From NCBI GenBank assembly GCA_937926975.1, contig CALBCJ010000005.1, positions 30,309 through 94,308 of the forward strand: DNA of 64,000 bases, written 5' to 3'. Position numbers and translations under genes: made by a program. Positions 41,501-50,800 of the stretch are shown here, piece by piece. This DNA is from an uncultured Propionibacteriaceae bacterium. GTDB lineage: Bacteria > Actinomycetota > Actinomycetes > Propionibacteriales > Propionibacteriaceae. The notes below the pieces were generated by a model. That model saw nothing but the letters and a program-made list of their open reading frames with translations. It had not been told where the DNA came from and searched no databases. Numbering within the stretch: position 1 is the first letter of the stretch; each line of letters starts with the position of its first letter.

Positions 41501-41770
41501 GACCGCCCGTACCCGAAGGTGGTCGCCCAGCCGTCCTTGACTGAGCACCCGTACCTGGACCAGCCCAAGCCGCTGCCCATGCTCGACGACGCCGGGCGCC
41601 GGCGGGTGGGGGAGCAGCACGACCACCCGTCCTGGGTTCACCAGCGGCTGGCAGCCGCCGCAGAGGTGCTGTCTGCCGGGCGCTTCGCCGCCACGGCTGG
41701 CGAGTCCTGCCGGTACTGCGTCTTCTCCTCCAGCTGCCCGGCGCGGCCGACCGGACGGCAGGTGGTCTGA
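38507..41770 (+). CDS. adnA: AdnA-type helicase-nuclease subunit
   Basis: AdnA and AdnB form the actinobacterial helicase-nuclease that resects double-strand ends. This 1087-residue protein has a UvrD-like motor with Walker A LAGPGTGKTTTLVEA near residue 42, VVLVDEFQDTDPSQ, and ILTAHRSKGLQWPLVVV. A C-terminal RecB-family nuclease has SFGSVVHVLAEHG, LTGTVDRLD and LQIVDFKTGR near 942. One Cys (LLACPRQWF, about 817) plus CRYCVFSSSCP near the end give the C...CxxCx5C pattern of an AddB-like iron-sulphur site. I assign AdnA by order, since adnA precedes adnB in mycobacteria. GTG 38507 gives a family-like length; the frame further upstream is non-coding in character. It overlaps adnB by one base. 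Confidence 0.88.
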   Translation: MTSRTGPRYRLVPARPLHRDRVRLTDQQRAVVEHGAGPLLVLAGPGTGKTTTLVEAAAARVEAGLPADQLLVLTFSRRAAVDLRRRIALRLGRSVCTPRAVTFHSFCYSVVRRFGDVELYGEAVRLLTAPEQDYRVRELLAAGSATTWPPELAAAYPTRGFASEVRGALATARQQGIDADLLRAWGQQHDRPAWTSLGHFFDTYLDVLEAEQVLDYAELVHRTRVLLTDPEVRDQVRRSARVVLVDEFQDTDPSQVGLLRQLVPEGGDLIVMGDPDQSVYEFRGAQPRQILDFPDRFRTSSGRPAPVLVLSTSQRAGARLLAATRRVADRLALPRALAGPVREGLRRPVADPRLAPGVVEVLTCTDSGAQADQIADLLRRAHLRDGLGWTEMAVLVRSAGMIASLSRSLLTAGVPVEVAGDEIALGTSAAVKPLLLALDVVCHEERLDADAATQLLLSPLGGLDSVQLRRLGRALRERERTELAGAASPRSSAELVRRALADPETVAEVEAGPEVEVVTGLGRLLRRCREAVTTGATAHQALWLLWEGTAWSQRLTGALAGGPDQAGAAHRDLDALCALFEVAERSDELTGGRGVLSFLGEVAAQEIPADTARESRVRDRGVRILTAHRSKGLQWPLVVVAGVQEGVWPDPRRRGSLLETDRLAVDGVGEPTPSSVLLTAERRLFYVACTRASRRLVVTAVDGAEGEGDQPSRFLTELGVEPVPVAGGPRRPLTLTGLVAELRRAVVDPQLHPAARAAAAQRLAVLAAATDDSGRPLAPAADPERWWGVRDLTRGVPPARPGPVRLSGSQVGTLLACPRQWFLERRVQAGGRRSASASFGSVVHVLAEHGVRDGLSPAELSAQLERVWQEIPFEAVWFSASERAEADDALERLVAWTEARSGRRVLGVEVGFEVPFRTGGVEMRLTGTVDRLDQMPDGRLQIVDFKTGRSVPTSVEAAGLDQLGVYQLAAQLGAFEALAGPGAQVAGAELVYLRRNDGDRPYPKVVAQPSLTEHPYLDQPKPLPMLDDAGRRRVGEQHDHPSWVHQRLAAAAEVLSAGRFAATAGESCRYCVFSSSCPARPTGRQVV

Positions 41771-44700
41771 TGCGTCCGGTGAGCCGGCTGCCGCGCCCGG
41801 CCCTGCGCGACAGCGACGACCTGGTGGCAGCCCTGCAGATCCCCTTCTCTGACGAGCAGCTGGCCGCGATCACGGCACCCCTGGAGCCGACGGTCGTCAT
41901 TGCCGGCGCCGGCTCCGGCAAGACGACGGTGATGGCCGCCCGGGTGGTCTGGCTGGTCGGCAGCGGGCAGGTCCAGCCCGGTCAGGTGCTGGGACTGACC
42001 TTCACCCGCAAGGCGGCCGCCGAGCTGGCCCACCGGGTTCGCAGCGCCCTGGTCCGGGCCGGGGTGCTGGCGACCGACGACATTGACGACGCCGGGGAGC
42101 AGGTGATCCTGACCTACGACTCGTTCGCGGCCCGGCTGGTCAGCGAGCACGGCCTGTGGCTGGGCTATGAGTCGGACCCGACCATGATCACCGGCGCTGC
42201 CCGGCACCGGCTGGCGGCCCGGGTGGTCGGGGCAGCGGCCGGTCCCTTTGAGCAGCTCTCCCGGCTGCAGCCGGCCTCGGTCATCGACCGGGTGCTGGCG
42301 CTCGACGGGCACCTGCAGTCGCACCTGGTCTCGGACCAGGCGCTGGACGAGCAGACCCGCTCCTTTCTGCTGGAGCTGGCCAGGGCACCGAAGAACCGGT
42401 ACCGCCAGACCTATGCCTCCGTACGGCGAGCCGAGGCGACGGCCCGGGAAAGGCGCGAGCTGGCGTCGCTGGCCCGTGCCTACGCCGACCTCAAGCGGCG
42501 GCTCGGCTTTGTGGAGTTCTCCGACCAGATGGCCGCCGCGGCCCGGCTGGCGGCAGCCGTCCCGCGGGTCGGCTACCAGCTGCGCGAGCAGTTCCGGATC
42601 GTGCTGCTGGACGAGTACCAGGACACCTCCTCGGCCCAGGCCTCGCTGCTGGCGCACCTGTTCTCCGGGGCGCCGGGCACGGGCCGGGGGCACCCGGTGA
42701 CGGCGGTCGGGGACCCGTTCCAGGCGATCTACGGCTGGCGCGGAGCGGCCCCCAGCAACATCATGCAGTTCCCCTCCGACTTCCCCCGCCGCGACGGCTC
42801 GCCAGCCGCAGTCCTCCCGCTGACCGTGAACCGGCGCAGCGGGCCGAGGATCCTGGAGGTCGCGAACCGGCTGGCAGGGCCCCTGCGGGCCGACGCCAGC
42901 CTGTCGTACGGGCTGAGCGAGAACCTGCTCCAGGCGCCCGGCGGCACCCCGCCCGGCGCTGTCGAGACCGCCTGGCTGCCGACCTGGCCCGATGAGGTCG
43001 ACTGGCTCGCGGACCGGGTCGAGCACGTCCACACCAGCGGCGAGGCGACGAGCTGGTCCCAGATCGCGGTCCTCACCCGGCGCAACCAGGACATCGGTGC
43101 GGTCTACGCAACGCTGCGGGAGCGCGACATCCCGGCCGAGATCGTGGGCCTGGGAGGACTGCTGTCGGTGCCCGAGGTGGCCGACGTGGTCAGCACCTTG
43201 CGGCTGGTCGACGACGTCACGGCCAACCCGGACCTGGTCCGGCTGCTGACCGGCCCCCGGTGGGCCATCGGCTCCGGTGACCTGGAGCTGCTGGGACGCC
43301 GCGCCCGAGAGCTCGCCGACACCGGGCACCGAGGCCCCACGAGCGACGACGACCCGCTGGGGCAGGCACTGACCGAGGCGGTGGCCGAGGTCGACCCGAG
43401 CGAGCTGGTGTCGCTGTCCGAGGCTCTCACCGACCTCGGTGACGGCCCCTTCTCCGAGACTGCCCGGGAGCGGTTCGCGATGCTCGGGGCCGAGCTGGAG
43501 ATGCTGCGTCGGCACGCCGGAGAACCGGTGACCGACCTGGTCCGCCGGGTCGTGGCCACCCTCGGACTGGAAGCGGAGCTGGTGACCCGGGCCGGTAGCG
43601 GCTCCACCGCACAGCTGGGCGCCTTCACCGACGCGGTCGCCGCGTACACCGAGGTCGACACCGACGCCAGCCTGAAGGGGCTGCTCGGCTTCCTCGACGC
43701 GGAGGTCCGGTTCGGCTCCGGCCTGGACCAGGCCACCCCGGCCGCTGCCGACTCGGTCCAGCTGCTGACGATCCACAAGGCCAAGGGGCTGGAGTGGGAC
43801 GTGGTGCTGCTGCCAGCACTGTGCGACAAGACCTTCCCCTCAGACCGGGTGACCGACAACTGGGTCACCTCAGCCGCCATGATCCCCGCCGAGCTGCGCG
43901 GCGACGCCGCCTCGGTGCCGCAGCTGGACCAGACCGGCGACGCCGGGTTCAACCGGTACCAGTCGGCGCTGAAGGCGGAGAACCGGCGCTCGGAGGACCG
44001 GCTGGCGTACGTGGCCGTGACCCGGGCCCGGCGGCTGCTGATCGGCTCCGGGCACGGCTGGCGGGCGGGAGACCAGCGCCAGCGCCAGCCGTCGCCGTAC
44101 CTGCAGGCGCTGGAGGAGACCTCTGAGCGGCTGGGCCGGGCCAGCCGCGCCCCAGTCCCGCCGGAGAACCCGTTGCAGGCTCAGGTCCTTCCCGTGGACT
44201 GGCCCGCCCTGGCCAGCCCCGAGGAGGTAGCCCGGCGACGCCGGGCAGCGGCTACGGTCCGGGCTATGGCCGGTGACGAGCCCGCCGCCCAGGCTCTGCG
44301 GGCCGAGGCCCAGGCCGCGCTGGCGGTCGCGCCGGGGGAGGTCGCGGACCTGGTGGCCCGGTGGGACGACGAGCTGGCCCGGCTGCTGGCCGAGGCCCGC
44401 AGCGCCCGCTGCGCAGTGGTCGAGGTGGCGACGCCGCGATCGCTGACCGCCACCGAGGTGATGCTGGCCACCCGGGACCCGGAGGCGCTGGCGGCCCGGC
44501 TGGCCCGTCCGCTCCCGCGGGCACCGTCGTCTGCGGCCCGGTTCGGTAGCCGGTTCCACGAGTGGGTGGTGCGCCACTTTGAGGCCCCCACCCTGGTCGA
44601 CCCCGATGAGCTGGATGCCGCGGACGCCGAGGTCATCGACGACACAGACCTGAGCGCCCTGTGCCAGGCCTTCGCCGCCGGCCGGTTCGCCGAGGTCGTC

Positions 44701-45024
44701 CCGGCGGCGCTCGAGCTGCCGTTCTCAGTGCTGGTCGGCTCGTCGGTGGTCCGCGGCCGGATCGACGCCGCGTACCTGGCCAGCCCAGTCACCCCGGCCG
44801 GGATGGACGGCCTGGTCGTGGACTGGAAGACCGGCGCCTCGCCCCCTGACCCGCTGCAGCTGGCGATGTACCGGCTGGCCTGGGCCGAGCTGAACGGACT
44901 GGACCTGGACCGGGTCGCGGCCGGCTTCTACTTCGTCCGCAGCGACCGGCTCCAGCTGGTCGGCGGGCTGCCGGACCGGGACGGGATCGAGGCCCTGGTG
45001 ACAACGCTCGGGCACCAGGCATGA
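41770..45024 (+). CDS. adnB: AdnB-type helicase-nuclease subunit
   Basis: This 1084-residue protein is the second subunit of the AdnAB complex. The motor domain has Walker A AGAGSGKTTVMAARVVWL near residue 45, LTFTRKAAAELAHR, VLLDEYQDTSSAQ, GDPFQAIYGWRGA and IHKAKGLEWDVVLLPAL. The C-terminal nuclease has ARFGSRFHEWVVRHFE, VVRGRIDAAY and LVVDWKTGA near 1016, so its catalytic Asp and Lys are intact. Unlike the partner it has no C-terminal cysteine cluster. Translation is coupled to adnA through TGATG. nudC follows after about 48 bases with its own promoter. Confidence 0.88.
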   Translation: MRPVSRLPRPALRDSDDLVAALQIPFSDEQLAAITAPLEPTVVIAGAGSGKTTVMAARVVWLVGSGQVQPGQVLGLTFTRKAAAELAHRVRSALVRAGVLATDDIDDAGEQVILTYDSFAARLVSEHGLWLGYESDPTMITGAARHRLAARVVGAAAGPFEQLSRLQPASVIDRVLALDGHLQSHLVSDQALDEQTRSFLLELARAPKNRYRQTYASVRRAEATARERRELASLARAYADLKRRLGFVEFSDQMAAAARLAAAVPRVGYQLREQFRIVLLDEYQDTSSAQASLLAHLFSGAPGTGRGHPVTAVGDPFQAIYGWRGAAPSNIMQFPSDFPRRDGSPAAVLPLTVNRRSGPRILEVANRLAGPLRADASLSYGLSENLLQAPGGTPPGAVETAWLPTWPDEVDWLADRVEHVHTSGEATSWSQIAVLTRRNQDIGAVYATLRERDIPAEIVGLGGLLSVPEVADVVSTLRLVDDVTANPDLVRLLTGPRWAIGSGDLELLGRRARELADTGHRGPTSDDDPLGQALTEAVAEVDPSELVSLSEALTDLGDGPFSETARERFAMLGAELEMLRRHAGEPVTDLVRRVVATLGLEAELVTRAGSGSTAQLGAFTDAVAAYTEVDTDASLKGLLGFLDAEVRFGSGLDQATPAAADSVQLLTIHKAKGLEWDVVLLPALCDKTFPSDRVTDNWVTSAAMIPAELRGDAASVPQLDQTGDAGFNRYQSALKAENRRSEDRLAYVAVTRARRLLIGSGHGWRAGDQRQRQPSPYLQALEETSERLGRASRAPVPPENPLQAQVLPVDWPALASPEEVARRRRAAATVRAMAGDEPAAQALRAEAQAALAVAPGEVADLVARWDDELARLLAEARSARCAVVEVATPRSLTATEVMLATRDPEALAARLARPLPRAPSSAARFGSRFHEWVVRHFEAPTLVDPDELDAADAEVIDDTDLSALCQAFAAGRFAEVVPAALELPFSVLVGSSVVRGRIDAAYLASPVTPAGMDGLVVDWKTGASPPDPLQLAMYRLAWAELNGLDLDRVAAGFYFVRSDRLQLVGGLPDRDGIEALVTTLGHQA

Positions 45025-45030
45025 GACATC

Positions 45031-45072
45031 ATGTGTTGCGCCGCCTGAGTACGTTCCGGTAGAGACGAGAGC
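45031..45072 (+). promoter_or_regulatory. nudC promoter, sharing its -35 region with whiB7
   Basis: TTGCGC (45036-45041) and TAGAGA (45060-45065) form a -35/-10 pair with an 18-base spacer; the ATG of nudC follows after seven bases. The 11 bases ATGTGTTGCGC (45031-45041) recur exactly in the whiB7 promoter at 56727-56737. Confidence 0.55.
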
Positions 45073-46002
45073 ATGAGGATCTGGGGCGACCCCGCCGAGC
45101 TGGACCGGATGAACCAGGACCGTCACCCGCAGCGGCTGCAGGCCTTGTGGCAGGCGGGCACAAGCCGGGTGCTGCCGGTCGACCGGCGCGGTGTCTTCCC
45201 GGTCTGTGAGCCCGTCGGTCCCGACCAGTGGCAGTCCTCCGGCGAGGTTGTCCTGGCGGTCCGGCCGCCGGCGTACCGGCAGCCGCCGACGGTCCGGCTC
45301 GCCGTCGCCGCCACCCAGGGCAGCTTCGACCCGGAACGGCACTGGCTGCTCGGCCGAGTGGACGGGGCCGCGCTGTTCTGCGAGCCGCAGGACGAGGTGG
45401 ACGGGGTCACCCTGCGCGAGACCGGGGCCCTGCTGCCGGCCGAGCAGGCCCAGGCCGCGGCGATGGCGGCAGCCCTGGCGGCCTGGCACAGCGGGGAGCG
45501 GTACTGCCCGCGCTGCGGCGAGCCGACCCGCCCCGCATCCGGCGGGCTGGTCCGGTACTGCGCGCGCTGTGACCGGGAGCTCTTCTGCCGTACCGACCCG
45601 GCCGTGATCGTCGCCGTCACCGACTCCCAGGACCGGCTGCTGCTAGGGCACCAGCGGGTCTGGCCCCAGGGACGCTACTCAGTACTGGCGGGCTTCGTGG
45701 AGGCAGGCGAGTCGCTGGAGCAGGCCGTGCACCGGGAGGTGGTGGAGGAGACGGGGATCCAGGTGGAGCAGGTGGAGTACGTCGGCAGCCAGCCCTGGCC
45801 GTTCCCACGCTCGCTGATGCTCGGCTTCCGGGCCCGGGCGGTGGCGACCACGATTGCCGTGGACCAGGACGAGATCACTGACGCCCGCTGGTTCAGCCGC
45901 GAGCAGGTACGAGCCGGGGCCGCTGCCCAGACCCTGCTGCTGCCTGGAGAGTCGTCGATCGCCTTCCGGCTGATCGACGGCTGGCTGACTGCCGCCGACT
46001 GA
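45073..46002 (+). CDS. nudC: NAD(+) diphosphatase / NAD-decapping Nudix enzyme
   Basis: NudC hydrolyses NAD(H) to NMN(H) and AMP and removes NAD caps from RNA. The 309-residue protein has an N-terminal domain, a zinc ribbon at about 145-175 (YCPRCGEPTRP and YCARCDRELFC), then FCRTDPAVIVAVTD. The Nudix box is GFVEAGESLEQAVHREVVEE plus TG. The NudC-specific SQPWPFPRSLMLGF follows at about residue 238. In mycobacteria nudC also lies beside adnAB, separated by a potassium-channel gene that is absent here. Confidence 0.95.
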   Translation: MRIWGDPAELDRMNQDRHPQRLQALWQAGTSRVLPVDRRGVFPVCEPVGPDQWQSSGEVVLAVRPPAYRQPPTVRLAVAATQGSFDPERHWLLGRVDGAALFCEPQDEVDGVTLRETGALLPAEQAQAAAMAAALAAWHSGERYCPRCGEPTRPASGGLVRYCARCDRELFCRTDPAVIVAVTDSQDRLLLGHQRVWPQGRYSVLAGFVEAGESLEQAVHREVVEETGIQVEQVEYVGSQPWPFPRSLMLGFRARAVATTIAVDQDEITDARWFSREQVRAGAAAQTLLLPGESSIAFRLIDGWLTAAD

Positions 46003-46025
46003 CCCGGTGGTGCGGCCGGGGCCGG

Positions 46026-47822
46026 TCAGCTCGCAGCGAGCAGCCGCGAGCGCAGGCCGGAGGCTCGCAGTGCCCGGGTGGCGACCGCCGCCGCGAAGGC
46101 CTCCGGGTGCGCCACCACCCGGACCCGGGTCGTGGCCCGGGTCACCGCCGTGTACAGCAGCTCGCGGGTGAGCAGCGGCGACGGCAGCGGTGGCAGCACC
46201 ACCGTCACCTCCTCGAACTGGCTGCCCTGGGCCTTGTGGATCGTGATCGCGTGCATGGTCTCGACGTCGACCAGCTGGGCCGGTGGGAGCAGCAGCGGCT
46301 CCGGGCCCCGCTCGAAGGCGGCCCGGGGCCCGGACTCGGTGGCCACGATGATCCCGGCGTCACCGTTGGCGATCCCGAGGTCGACATCGTTCTTCGTCAC
46401 CAGCAGCGGGCGTCCCAGGTACCACTCTCCGCGGTGCTCGTCGACAACCTGCCCGACCCACTGCTCCACCATCCGGGCCCAGGTGCTGGCCCCGTACCGG
46501 CCGTGCCGGTGGGCGCACAGGACCCGGTGCTGGCTCAGGGCCTGCAGCGCCTGCCTCACCTGCCCGGCGCGGGCGGCGGCATCGGCTGCGGCCCCGACCT
46601 GCTGAGCGACCTGGGCCACCTCGGTCAGGTCGCCCGGGTTCCCGCTGTCGTCGAGGGGGACCAGCGTTACCTCGCAGCCGTGGCGCAGCAGCTCGAGGGC
46701 CGGCTCGGCCTCGCCGGAGCGGACCAGGTCGGCCAGCTGCTGGATCTCACCGCTGTAGCGCCAGGTGTGCCGCAGCCTCACCAGCGGCAGCGGTGGCTTG
46801 GCGGCCTCCTCCAGGGCGGCGGTGATGTCGGCGAGGACCGCGCCGGCGTCCACCGGAGCCAGCTGCTCCGGGTCGCCGACCAGGATCAGGCGGGCGTCAT
46901 CCCGTACGGCCGGGAGCAGGTTCGCCATCAGCGACAGCGACACCATCGACAGCTCGTCGACCACCACCACCTCGTGCGGCAGCGGATCGGCCGCGGTGCG
47001 GCTGTAGCTGCGGCCGCGGTAGCCGAGCAGCCGGTGCACGGTCGTGGCCCGGGTCGCCTGCAGCTCGCGGCGGATCTCCGGTGAGATGACGTCGATCTGG
47101 GTCAGCGCCTGGTGCACGGCCTCCTCCAGCCGGGCCGCGGCCCGTCCCGAGGGGGCCGCCAGCGCCACCGTCGGGGCCCATCCGAGCTCGCGGGCCACCA
47201 GGGCCAGGGCCCTCGCGACGGTGGTGGTCTTGCCGGTCCCGGGCCCGCCCGCCAGGACCAGCACTGACGACTCGACCGCCTTCTGGGCGGCCTCGGACTG
47301 ACGGTTCACCTCGCCGGGGCCGAGCCGGTCCCGGGCGGAGACCTCCGCCGCCCACTGGGCTAGCCCGTCAGGGTCGGCGACCTGCGGGCGGCGCCGGCTG
47401 CGGCGCAGCAGCTCACGCCGGACGAGCTCCTGCTCGGCCCAGTGCCGCTCCAGGTAGAGCAGGTCGTCGACCAGGCGCAGGGGACGGCGCCCCGGCTCGC
47501 TGGCGCCGACCGTGACCAAGGGGCTGCTGCGCAGGCTGGCGGCCCAGGCGGTGGGCTCGGGCCAGGGCAGTGGCTGCGGGGGTGGCTCCTCCAGCGAGGC
47601 CTCCACCAGCTGCGGGATCTGGGTGCTGTCGAGGGCTACCGCGCCCATCCGCAGCGCCCGGACGGTGAGCGCGAAGGCCAGCAGCACACTCTCCGGGGCG
47701 GCAGGGTCAAACAGGTGCCCGACCCGCCGGGCGACCTGGACATCGGCCACCGTCAGCACTCCGGCCTCACTGAAGTCCCGCAGCAGGCCGGTCGCGATGC
47801 TCGACACCGGTGCCGTGGTCAT
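46026..47822 (-). CDS. recD: Exodeoxyribonuclease V subunit RecD
   Basis: RecD is the 5'-3' helicase of RecBCD. The 598-residue protein has Walker A VLAGGPGTGKTTTVARAL near residue 190, LAAPSGRAAARLEEAVHQAL, TVHRLLGYRGRSY, VVDELSMVSLSLMANLL, LILVGDPEQLAPVDAG, and the C-terminal AITIHKAQGSQFEEVTVVLP with ELLYTAVTRATTRVRVV. The start at ATG 47822 overlaps the recB stop (ATGA); an in-frame start at 47894 would extend back into recB. It is the last gene of recC-recB-recD and is convergent with nudC. Confidence 0.94.
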   Translation of the reverse strand: MTTAPVSSIATGLLRDFSEAGVLTVADVQVARRVGHLFDPAAPESVLLAFALTVRALRMGAVALDSTQIPQLVEASLEEPPPQPLPWPEPTAWAASLRSSPLVTVGASEPGRRPLRLVDDLLYLERHWAEQELVRRELLRRSRRRPQVADPDGLAQWAAEVSARDRLGPGEVNRQSEAAQKAVESSVLVLAGGPGTGKTTTVARALALVARELGWAPTVALAAPSGRAAARLEEAVHQALTQIDVISPEIRRELQATRATTVHRLLGYRGRSYSRTAADPLPHEVVVVDELSMVSLSLMANLLPAVRDDARLILVGDPEQLAPVDAGAVLADITAALEEAAKPPLPLVRLRHTWRYSGEIQQLADLVRSGEAEPALELLRHGCEVTLVPLDDSGNPGDLTEVAQVAQQVGAAADAAARAGQVRQALQALSQHRVLCAHRHGRYGASTWARMVEQWVGQVVDEHRGEWYLGRPLLVTKNDVDLGIANGDAGIIVATESGPRAAFERGPEPLLLPPAQLVDVETMHAITIHKAQGSQFEEVTVVLPPLPSPLLTRELLYTAVTRATTRVRVVAHPEAFAAAVATRALRASGLRSRLLAAS

Positions 47823-50800
47823 GATCGGCCTCCCAGCCGGTCCGAGAGCTCGGTCACCAGGCTCGCCGGCGGCTGCCAGCAGAACACGCCGCACGGCATC
47901 GTGCCGATCCGGGGAGTCGCTGCGCCGGCCATGCCCCGGACGAAGAGGTACCCGATTCCGCCCAGGTGCTGCTCGGGCCGGTACCCCGGCAGCCGCCAGC
48001 GCAGGAAGCGGTGCAGTGCGACCGCGTACAGGACCGCCTGCAGCGGGTAGTGCGACGCCATCATCGCCTCCGCCATCGCCTGCGGGGTGTAGTGGGCCAG
48101 CAGCAGCTCGGTCGACGGTGGCGCCAGCCGGTTGGTCTTGTAGTCGACCACCAGGTAGCGCTCACCGATGCGCAGGGTGGCATCGATGCTGCCGGTCAGG
48201 AAGCCCCGCAGCCGGCCACGGTCGAGGCCCGCGGCGGCGAGGCGGCCTGGGTAGTCGGCCAGCAGGTGGCCGGGTGGTATCCCAGCGGCCAGGGTCTCGG
48301 CGACCTGGGCGATGGTGGCCCCGTGCTCCCCGCTACCCAGTGGCAGCTCGAAGTCCAGCTCGGCCAGCCGGTCCCGGGCCGGGATGTCACGCAGCGTCCG
48401 CTCCTCGAAGAGCGGCCCCAGCGGTGTCACCAGGGCGGGGGTGAGGGCCGTCACCAGGTGGTGGGTGGTGACTCCGGGGACCGGTGTCCGGGCCACCTGC
48501 TCGGCGACGATGGTCTGCAGCCCGGCCTGCGGGTCGGCGCTGCCCGGGTCGGCGTACTCGAAGACCGCGTGCACCAGGCTACCGAAGCCCACCCCGCCCG
48601 GCAGGTCTGCCATCGGTGAGCGCTGCTCCAGGCCCGGCAGCAGCCTGTCCGCGGAGACCGTTGCCAGGCCCGGGTCCGGCTCCGGGGGGAAGGCGTCCTC
48701 GGGCAGCGGCGGCTCGTCGTGCAGCAGCTCCGGGTCGGCCATGACGCTGTCGTGCGCGGCTGCTGTCAGGGCCGAGTACGAGGTCCGGCGCCACTCCTGG
48801 TCGATGCTGCGGGTGAACCGGGCCGGCTGGCAGGCGCCCGGGTCCGCGTGCCGGGCAGGAGGAGGACGATGCTCGGCCGGGACCATCGCCTCCACTACGA
48901 GGTCGGCACCCAGCAGCCGGGGCACAGTGGTCAGGTCGGTGTCGTGACGCCTCACCTCCAGCGGCACCTGGGGCGAGGCCGGGTCCCGGAACAGTACCCG
49001 GTGGAACGCGGCGCCAGGGGTGTCGTCGGTCCGGGCCCACCAGCAGGTGATGTGGACCTGGGCTCGGGTGAGAGCGACGTAGAGGGTCCGCAGAGACTCC
49101 GCTGCCTCTTCCTCCAGGTACGCCCGGACCCGGTCCGGTCGGCCGGGGGCGGTCCGACCACCGACATCCAGCGCCCGGACCAGCCCGGGCCCGGCCGGGT
49201 CGTGGGTGGACCGCGGCACGTGAAGCTGGATGGCCTCGTCACGGACTGGTCGGGCGCGGCGGATGGCCAGGTCCGGCAGGTAGACCACCGGGAACTCCAG
49301 CCCCTTGGCCTGGTGCACGGTCAGGATCCGGACCACCGCGTCGTCGGTCTCCAGCCGGCGGCTGCGGTCGTCGGTCTGGGACGTCGTCGCCTCGGTGATC
49401 CGGTCTTCCAGCCACTGCGACAGCCCGAGCGCCGAGGCGCCGGTGGCGACCTGCTCGGCGTTCAGCAGCTCGGCCAGGTGCCGGATGTCGGCCAGGCTGC
49501 GCTCACCCTGGGCCTGGGCCACCAGGCGGGCTGACAGACCCTCGGCCTGAAGCACCTGCAGCAGGCCAGCCACCCCGACCCGGGGCAGCAGCCGGCCCCA
49601 GCGGCGGACCGACTGGGCCAGCTCGGCCAGCTCGTCCTCGCTGGCCGTGGCGAGCCGCTGCAGGTCCCAGCCGACCAGGTCGGTAAGCGCCGCCGCGCGG
49701 ACTGCAGCCGCCTGAGGACGGTCCAGGGCGGTCAGCAGCTTGCGCCAGTCCTGGGCGGCGGGGGCGGCGAAGACGCTGCGGCTGCCGGTGAAGACGGCCG
49801 GCACCTGGTGCCGAGTGAGCTGGTCCAGCAGGTAGCGGCCGCGCTCGTTGGTGTGCACGATCACCGCCACGTCGCTGGCTCGGACCCGGCGGCGGGAGCC
49901 GCCGCAGACCAGCTCGGCGTCGGAGCCGAGCAGGGCGACCAGGTCGTTCACCAGGTCGGCCGCGGCCGTACGGAAGAAAGCCGACGACGACCGCTGCCGG
50001 GTGTGGCGGATCCGGACCGCCCGGCGCCAGGGCCCGGTCGTCTCGAGCCGGGTCTGGCCCGCCGCCCGGACCGGCTCGACCACGATCCGGGGGTCACCGA
50101 GGGCGGCGCCGCCGAAGATCGCGTCCACCGCGGCGACCAGCGCCGGCGTGCTGCGGCGGTTGGTGTCGAGAACCTCGACCCGAGAGCTGCGGACAGCCTC
50201 CAGGTAGGCCTGGACGTCAGCGCCCCGGAAGCCGTAGATCGACTGCTTCGGGTCCCCGATCAGGATGGTGCTGGTCTGGTCGCCGGCGAAGGTCTGGCTG
50301 ATGATCTGCCACTGGACCGGGTCGGTGTCCTGGAACTCGTCGACCAGCACCACCGGGAACCGGCGCCGGACCCGCTCCCGCGCGACCGCCCCGGTCACCG
50401 GGTGCTGCAGGGCCTGCAGCAGCCGCAGCTGCATGTCGTCGAAGGAGTACCACCGCAGCTCGCGCTTGCGCTGCTCGACCAGCTCGCGCACGGTCTGTGC
50501 CAGACTGACCCGCTCCCGCCAGGCGCCGGTACCCGTGCCGGGGTCAGGCAGCAGCGGGGCAGCGGGACTCTCGACCGCTGCCCGGCAGAACCGGACCGCG
50601 TCCTGAAGCAGGAACGGGGCCCGGCCGGTCGCGGCGTAGCGGCGCAGGTACTCGTCCCCGGTGGCCTCGCGGACCAGGTCCTGCAGGTCGTCGGCCAAGG
50701 TGGTGCCCGGCTCGTGGTCGGCGAGAATCCCCAGCTCGGCGAGCATCCGGTCGCAGAACTGGTGCGTGGTGCAGATCATGGCGGCGTCGAAGGAGCCGAG

